Assembly (NCBI GenBank): GCA_016926495.1
Contig: JAFGOL010000195.1
Coordinates: 1 to 9,175, forward strand
Direction: 5' to 3'
DNA: 9,175 nucleotides
Source: Oligoflexia bacterium
Lineage (GTDB): Bacteria > Bdellovibrionota > JAFGOL01
Position numbers and translations under genes: made by a program. Shown piece after piece: positions 8,542 through 9,175 of the stretch. The notes below the pieces were generated by a model. It saw nothing but the letters and a program-made list of their open reading frames with translations, was not told the DNA's origin and did not search any database. Each line of letters starts with the position of its first letter. The stretch's first letter is position 1.

Positions 8542-8756
8542 TTTTTTAGCTATACGGGAATTAATATTTCAAAACCTAACGCTACGGAAAACGACCTGCC
8601 ATGCAAGTTAATATGACTAGGTGGAACAACTCGGCCATCCTGGCCTCGGACAAGTTCCACCTTCCTGCGGGACGTCATATTAACTTGCGGCAGGTGCCCG
8701 CTTTCCTCCGCGATGGCTTTTCAATATTAATTCCCGCTGAACTTGCTAAAAAATCA
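8539..8756. repeat. Large imperfect palindrome (218 bp) at the 3' end of the ATP synthase operon
   Basis: Paired arms from outside in: TGATTTTTTAGC (8539-8550) with 8745-8756, 12 bp; CGGGAATTAATATT (8555-8568) with 8723-8736, 14 bp; AAAA (8571-8574) with TTTT (8718-8721); GGAAA (8586-8590) with 8702-8706; CG (8592-8593) with 8699-8700; ACCTGCC (8594-8600) with 8689-8695; GCAAGTTAATATGAC (8603-8617) with 8674-8688, 15 bp; AGGTGGAAC (8619-8627) with 8654-8662. The 26-nt apical part (8628-8653) contains GGCC/GGCC (8633-8636, 8642-8645). About 68 base pairs in all, interrupted by internal loops. No coding sense is evident, and a 72-codon open frame from 8601 lacks a ribosome binding site. It could be a hairpin-type miniature element, a structured 3' end of the ATP synthase mRNA, or a cruciform; no following T-tract makes it a classical terminator. 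Confidence 0.85.
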
Positions 8757-8832
8757 CAAAGCAAGTATCAGGCAGTACTATTGTGTTTCAAGGGTATTGC
8801 GTATTTTACTTTAAATTAATTTTGAGCTATAC
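8548..8832. repeat. 8-bp direct repeat AGCTATAC bracketing the palindrome region
   Basis: AGCTATAC occurs at 8548-8555 and 8825-8832 in the same orientation, and the match continues as NNGAA after each. The sequence between includes most of the palindrome plus about 70 bp of AT-rich DNA. It may be a target-site duplication from an insertion, or chance. Confidence 0.3.
8741..8766. repeat. Small hairpin overlapping the right arm of the palindrome
   Basis: ACTTGCT (8741-8747) and AGCAAGT (8760-8766) form a perfect 7-bp stem around a 12-nt A-rich loop. The stem uses bases of the palindrome's outermost right arm, so the two structures exclude each other. Confidence 0.5.
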
Positions 8833-8833
8833 A
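8805..8833 (+). promoter_or_regulatory. Candidate promoter for the small 3' ORF
   Basis: TTTACT (8805-8810) and TATACA (8828-8833) are separated by 17 bp, each matching four of six consensus bases, and lie upstream of the ORF's ribosome binding site. AT-rich context lowers the weight. Confidence 0.3.
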
Positions 8834-8868
8834 AGAAAAAAAATAGTTATTGAGAGAGGAGATTCCGG

Positions 8869-9117
8869 TTGTCTATTTACCAACATAATAAAGGGATGCT
8901 ACCAGACTTAGAATTTATTCCTGGTTCTATTGAATATTTAGTTCCTGGTAATAAATGTAGACTTCTTGATAATCGAAGAACACCAGGTGTAATAGAATCT
9001 TATTTTAACGATAGTGCCATGTTCCGTTGGAGAATTTTAGACTTTGAAGATAAGGACAAATACTGGGATATGCCAGTAGAAAATATACTCATACTATTCC
9101 CATATCAAATTTCTTAA
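8869..9117 (+). CDS. Small hypothetical protein, 82 residues, AT-rich, TTG start
   Basis: I do not recognise this protein. The ORF starts with TTG at 8869 after a strong GAGAGGAG (8854-8861, 7 nt spacing); an ATG at 8899 has no properly spaced site. The product is soluble-looking, with no signal peptide or membrane segment. It has a Gly/Pro-punctuated, probably beta-rich pattern (FIPGSIEYLVPGNKCRLLD, RRTPGVIES) and an aromatic, acidic second half (FRWRILDFEDKDKYWDMP). Base composition is only about one third GC and codons favour A/T endings (TTA, AAT, AGA, GAT), unlike the ATP synthase genes before it. This suggests a separate, possibly transferred, origin. It is 327 bp from atpC, beyond the large palindrome, so it probably is not part of that operon. 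It could be an accessory or mobile-element gene; nothing shows a function. Confidence 0.6.
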   Translation: MSIYQHNKGMLPDLEFIPGSIEYLVPGNKCRLLDNRRTPGVIESYFNDSAMFRWRILDFEDKDKYWDMPVENILILFPYQIS

Positions 9118-9175
9118 TACCTAATCCAACTAAAACTTGTTAATTCAGATAAAATTTGTTTTTCCTTGTGTACAG

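Noticed and set aside
8574..8580. ACCTAAC as an integron attC core (RYYYAAC)
   Set aside because: No matching GTTRRRY core is found at the other end of the palindrome, and no integrase is present; chance match.
8539..8756. Intrinsic terminator or retron msr-msd for the palindrome
   Set aside because: No T-tract follows the right arm as a terminator needs, and no reverse transcriptase gene is visible, though one beyond the right edge cannot be excluded.
8601..8819. 72-codon open frame starting inside the palindrome
   Set aside because: No ribosome binding site, and most of its length is one arm and loop of the inverted repeat, so the sequence is constrained by pairing and not by protein.
9131..9160. 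Near-direct repeat TAAAACTTGTT / TAAAATTTGTT
   Set aside because: Short, AT-rich and only two copies; expected by chance in this composition.

Overview
The window holds most of an F-type ATP synthase operon (two b-type stator subunits, then delta, alpha, gamma, beta, epsilon). It is preceded by a sigma-54 activator gene and, divergently, by an ABC-F translation-factor gene cut by the left edge. The F1 operon starts with two different b-type subunits and lacks a, c and I. That layout is known from Deltaproteobacteria-like lineages (Desulfobacterota, Myxococcota, Bdellovibrionota) and some neighbouring phyla. With sigma-54 regulation it points to a Gram-negative bacterium of that kind with moderate GC and frequent AGG (Arg) and ATA (Ile) codons. 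I cannot name a genus.

Layout. 1-1558 (-): ABC-F ATPase, C-terminus off the edge. 1559-1769: divergent intergenic region with a probable sigma-70-type promoter for the ABC-F gene, two similar dyads two helical turns apart, and a near-consensus -24/-12 (sigma-54) promoter facing right. 1770-2735 (+): a 321-residue activator consisting only of an AAA+ domain and a Fis-type HTH. 2781-8541 (+): atpX-atpF-atpH-atpA-atpG-atpD-atpC, tightly packed (gaps of 1-18 bp, one 1-bp overlap). 8542-8868: no gene; it holds a 218-bp imperfect palindrome whose left end includes the epsilon stop codon, plus a smaller overlapping hairpin and an 8-bp direct repeat. 8869-9117 (+): an AT-rich, unrecognised 82-residue ORF with a TTG start. 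9118-9175: AT-rich, nothing supportable.

How it fits together. The F1 subunits and peripheral stalk are made here; the proton channel (a, c) must be encoded elsewhere. The activator gene has its own sigma-54 promoter with enhancer-like dyads at the usual distance, so autoregulation is a reasonable inference. Only 45 bp separate the activator from the ATP synthase genes and no terminator is apparent between them, so the sigma-54 transcript may read into the ATP synthase operon. The most unusual items are this arrangement and the large palindrome at the operon's 3' end, where composition also shifts towards AT.
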